Assembly (NCBI RefSeq): GCF_003473485.1
Contig: NC_053044.1
Span: 49,888,091-49,952,090 of the forward strand
DNA length: 64,000 nt
Source of the DNA: Medicago truncatula
Taxonomy: Eukaryota > Streptophyta > Magnoliopsida > Fabales > Fabaceae
Direction of reading: 5' to 3'
Shown here: positions 60,248-64,000 of the stretch, piece by piece
Layout: each line of letters opens with the position of its first letter
Numbering within the stretch: position 1 is the stretch's first letter
Notes under the pieces: generated by a model
The model's database searches: none
The model's input: the letters and a program-made list of their open reading frames with translations, nothing else
What the model was told of the DNA's origin: nothing
Program-made: the position numbers and the translations under genes

Positions 60248-61699
60248 GGCTTAATTACATAAATTGTCCCTCAACTTATTTGTTGTTTTCGATTTGGTCC
60301 CTTAACTTTAAATTTTTTTAATTTGGTCCCTCATGTACATCCCGTTAGTTAATTTGATCCATGTCAGTTAACTTTAAACCCAAATGTATTAGGTGAACCA
60401 ACATTGTAGGTGGTCCATCATAGACCTTATTAATTTTTTTAATTTCAGCCTTTGATCTTTTCTTTTCAAAAAGGGGACGGCTAGATCATATAGGTATATC
60501 GTATGTTACAGTGAATCATCAACACATAATTTTTTCTCCTTTTCTTCGTCTTCTACCCTCCTTTCTTCAACATTTTCATCATTATCTTCATACACCTCCA
60601 TCAAATAAACTCGGAAAAATCAACAAACAAAATTTAAAATGATGTCCAAAGCACTCACACACGTACCGTCCACTCAATAACAACTTTCTCACAATCTGGA
60701 GCTTCCAAAGCACTAACCAACACCACATTTTAAAAACTCAAAACCATTCTCTTCATTTCATTTCCTCTGGCTTCTTCCATTTTCTCTTTCAAAACAGTAA
60801 TGGTTTCTCTTACTGGATCCAATTGTGTTTCTCTCCGTTCCGCCACTTTTGCCGCTGTCGGTAATTGTAAAATCACTCAGATCCGCCATTACTCTCCGCT
60901 TCTCAATCATCTCCGTCCCGTTTCCAGTCTTCACTGTAGATCTAACACAACAACAACAACTTCAATTGCTTTTTTCGAATTTGGGTCTCAAAAACTCAAA
61001 CTTTTTTCTCAGATTGGAATTCAAAAAAACAGGATGAGGGAGTTGATTTTTTTTCTCGAATTCGAATTTCACATTTGTGTTGTTGTTGTTGCTAATTTGA
61101 TTCTCGAAGGAGGAGGGAACAGTGTGCTGATTTTGTCGAATTTGAGTTGTGTTGATTTTTGTCAATGAGTTTAAGGACCATTGTATCTACGTTACCTCTT
61201 TACAAACTTCAATTGAAGCATGTGATGTGTTGAATCTTCTCTTCATTTGTTGCTGCCGTTCTGTAAAGCTTGATTCCATAAATGGTAAATTTGGGATATA
61301 TTTTGTTTGTGTTGAATCAATTTGGGAAATATTTTGTTTTTCTTCTTCTGTGTATAATGAATTAGGGGAAAATTGTGTGAGTAAAAAACTGGATTATTTA
61401 CCGCTCAAGATGGTGGAGGCGATTGTGGCTATGGCGGTGGTTGTGAGCCTGTCGATTTGATGAGGGAAGATGATGAAGAAAAATAAAAATTTTTGGTGTT
61501 GGTGGTTTACTGTTACATACAATAGTCCTGCAATCTAATGGTTGAAATCATATCTAAGATATTAGGCATTAAAAAGTTAACGGAGTGGACCAAATTAACT
61601 AACGGGATGTACATGAGGGACCAAATTGAAATTTTTTAAAGTTAAGGGACCAAATCGAAAACAACAAATAAGTTGAGGGACCATTTATGTAATTAAGCC
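60248..61699. mobile_element. Large TIR element carrying a gene-like fragment
   Basis: The left end GGCTTAATTACATAAATTG and the reversed right end GGCTTAATTACATAAATGG are nearly identical over about 125 bases, including CTCAACTTATTTGTTGTTTT and CATGTACATCCCGTTAGTTA. The 1.2-kb interior is not repeat-like: it has a CT-rich leader and a start codon at 60800 opening a transit-peptide-like frame. A clean target duplication was not found. Confidence 0.75.
60800..61168 (+). pseudogene. Captured 5' exon of a probable plastid-protein gene
   Basis: The frame begins MVSLTGSNCVSLRSATFAAV and continues HYSPLLNHLRPVSSLHCRSN. It is rich in Ser, Arg and Leu and poor in acidic residues for about 55 residues, typical of a transit peptide. 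After that the sequence turns into a Phe/Glu-rich stretch without domain resemblance and the frame ends at 61168. Upstream, 60720-60799 looks like a natural leader. It is probably a gene fragment carried by the TIR element; the source gene is not identified. Confidence 0.45.
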
Positions 61700-61933
61700 T
61701 TATTTCTAGTATGATGTCATCAACCACCATGTCAACATATAATTGGCTGGCTATTATCCTTGCCATTTTTGGAGTTGGGAGCATAATTTTCACCAAATTG
61801 CTGACAAAAATTGATAGCACCGACCTATACTATTAATATTATGGCGAGATCTATTTTTATTTTTTTGAATTAAATACTAGAAGCTCCTAAAATTAGGTCT
61901 TGGGTAGTTTCGTCTTCTTTTTTTCTTGCAAGA

Positions 61934-63232
61934 ATGAGGTTCTCTCGCAAAACAATCGCCATTGCCAAAGTTGTTCTCTGCTTCTTCGTGCTCGACTTCC
62001 TCCTCCGATCAGAATCCGCCCTCGCCAACAACCAAAACAACGTTTCCCTCACCATCGCCAAACATCTTTTCTCCAAAGAATCTCATCAAGACAAGAATAT
62101 GGTGTTATCTCCACTTTCACTACAAGTTGTGCTAAGCATCATCGCTACTGGCTCCGAGGGCCCCACACAACAACAACTTCTCAACTTCCTCCAATCCAAA
62201 TCCACCTATCAACTCAACTCCTTCGCCTCTACCCTCGTCTCCGTCATTCTAAAAGACGCTGCTCCCGCTTCAAACGAATTGTGTCTAATGATTTCAAGAA
62301 CAAGGTATGTTTCTATATCTCCCCTCTTTTCACTACAAAATACATATGCATGTCCTGATTTTGTTAATATTTTTGTATTGCAATACTCGTGCAAAGAACT
62401 CAACTATATATTTGGATAATTGATTTTAATTTTTGATATGGTTTTAAAGGCTGTTGAAGTGAACAATGAAGTGAATTTATGGGCTGAAAGAGAGACAAAT
62501 GGTCTTATTAAAGAACTTCTTCCTTTAGGGTCGGTCGACTACTTTACTCAGCTAATATTTGCTAATGCACTATACTTTAAAGGAGAGTGGAATGATAATT
62601 TTGATGCTTCGGAAACGAATGTCTATGATTTTCACCTTTTGAATGGAAACTCAGTTAAGGTTGACTTCATGACTAGTGATGAGAAGAAGCAGTTTATTAG
62701 AGATTTCGATGATTTTAAAGTTCTTGGCCTTCCTTATAAGCAAGGCGAAGACAAGCGTCAATTTACGATGTACTTTTTTCTTCCAAATGCAAAAGATGGG
62801 CTGCCAACTTTGCTTGAGAAGCTTGCTTCCGAATCTGAGTTACTGCAACACAAGCTTCCTCTTGACAAAGTGGAAGTAGGTGACTTTAGGATTCCAAGGT
62901 TCAATATTTCATTTGAACTTGAAACTTCTGATATGTTAAAGGAGCTTGGCGTGGTTTTGCCTTTCACTAATGGAGGTTTGACTAAAATGGTGAACTCTGC
63001 TGTGAGTCAAAACCTTTATGTTTCCAAAATATTCCACAAGTCTTTCATTGAAGTAAATGAAGAAGGCACCAAAGCTGCTGCGGCCACCGCAGGTTTACTA
63101 TGTGGAAGCTCCTTGAGTCTTCCAACAGACATAAACTTTGTAGCTGACCACCCATTCTTATTTATTATCAGAGAAGATTTGACCGGAACTATCGTCTTTG
63201 TTGGGCAGGTGCTCAATCCTCTTGCTAGATGA
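61934..63232 (+). pseudogene. Serpin copy 5, with signal peptide, internally deleted
   Basis: Exon 1 starts MRFSRKTIAIAKVVLCFFVL and reaches SESALA-NNQ, a good signal peptide with an Ala-Leu-Ala cleavage site, homologous to copy 4. The body follows (FSKESHQDKNMVLSPLSLQ), but compared with copy 4 about 90 bases (GGP...PSF) and a further short piece are missing before the donor at 62305 (AACAAG, then GTATGT), with loss of frame. Exon 2 (62450-63232, 260 codons) is fully open: NALYFKGEW, LGLPYKQGEDKRQ, FNISFELETSDML, end FVGQVLNPLAR. The hinge reads GTKAAAATAG (Glu to Lys), and the loop LLCGSSLS would place Gly-Ser-Ser at the reactive centre. A truncated product or pseudogene is most likely. Confidence 0.85.
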
Positions 63233-64000
63233 TCTTAGTGAGTCACATTATATTCGATTGCTAATAGATAAATAGGGAACTTATTTTCTAATATTTCATG
63301 TGTTTATAATGAAGATAGTCCTATATTTGGATATGATTCATGTGCGGGTGATATTTTTAGCATATTTTTTCTGACATATGATGTTAGTAAAATGGGAATG
63401 TTAGAGAGATATTTACCTACGTTTTCACATGTTCATAAATATTTTTTTTCCCCAAAGAGTTCATAATTGTGTATGTTAATAATTTTTGACAGACTTCCTC
63501 TAATTTCTTTAACAATCGTATATTTTGATTTTGAACAGATTCAGTTTTAGGCATGTCAAGGACATCCCTGATTATCCATTTTTCCAAACCAATCCCAATT
63601 CATATTAGGAATAATGCACAAACTTGCAACAATTTATTTTCTTAGGATCTTTAATAAATCCAATATTCACCTATATAAAGGTTGCTAAGTTGATCCCGTA
63701 AACTCATATGGTAGAAAGGATATGTTGGAACACATATTCAAACATTCATCCTTGTTTTTGAATTTTACAGAACATGCAGAGCATTAATCGTCAAGAATAT
63801 TCTAAAGGCAAGTATTGGGGAAAACAAAGTAGTACATCTTAAGAGTTTTATTTTGTTCAGTCCAAACCTAATGTCTAATGTAAACCAAATTTGCTTTCAT
63901 ATATAAGAGTTTTATTTGAATTGATTTCTTTTATCCACAACTTTTCAATTTGTGTATCTTTTTAACTTTATAGAAGCTTAGACTAATTCTTTGATGAAAC
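63233..64000. other. Serpin copy 5 downstream region to the window end
   Basis: Resembles the region downstream of copy 2 (46230-46510): GGCATGTCAAGGACATCCCTGA at about 63552, CAAACTTGCAACAATTTATTT, TTTACAGAACATG at about 63765 and TTTTGTTCAGTCCAAA at about 63850. No gene seen in the last 150 bases. Confidence 0.5.

Overview
This is nuclear DNA of a flowering plant, most likely a legume close to Medicago (inferred from gene style, the repeat families and a legume-like serpin cluster; the sequence alone does not prove it). It is AT-rich. The genes have short exons and GT-AG introns, many small inverted-repeat transposons lie between them, and no bacterial or viral gene order is present.

Left part (1-12,000). 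A minus-strand gene begins at 126 and leaves the window at base 1; only its plastid-targeting-like N-terminus is visible. Next is a minus-strand gene for the small RNA polymerase I subunit RPA12, whose five short exons run from 7698 down to 1984. Its second intron has grown to about 5 kb because a 5'-truncated LINE landed in it and a young, shortened Ty3/gypsy chromovirus then landed in the LINE. RPA12 has an in-frame TGA where a zinc-binding cysteine is expected. After about 3 kb without a recognised gene comes a U5 spliceosomal RNA gene (about 10968-11095) with plant snRNA promoter elements.

Middle (12,000-31,200). Four host genes look intact: TMEM147 (ER membrane protein, seven exons, +), a PEX/LRX-type leucine-rich-repeat extensin (single exon, +), a chloroplast thylakoidal processing peptidase (six exons, +), and an NPF4-like NRT1/PTR transporter (six exons, -). 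MITEs, foldback elements and a three-copy tandem repeat lie between them.

Right part (34,300-64,000). Five tandem plus-strand serpin copies. Only copy 2 (42952-45076) looks whole, with reactive-centre P2-P1-P1' of Leu-Arg-Ser. Copy 1 has a Helitron and a MITE in its intron and has lost the usual splice acceptor. Copy 3 is a 5'-truncated duplicate of copy 1. Copies 4 and 5 carry an N-terminal signal-peptide-like extension that typical plant serpins lack, and both are damaged. In copy 4 a 186-bp MITE sits in the signal-peptide coding region. Its left end supplies a GT donor and its target-site duplication supplies the AG acceptor, so splicing would remove it exactly. Paralogous empty sites date several MITEs as younger than the serpin duplications. 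A plastid ycf2 fragment, a copia LTR fossil, a LINE tail, a TIR element carrying a transit-peptide-like exon, and a nested tandem repeat fill the remaining space.

The genes do not form one pathway. The serpin cluster is the only locally evolved family; the others are ordinary housekeeping or tissue genes. All splice sites are read by eye, without RNA evidence.
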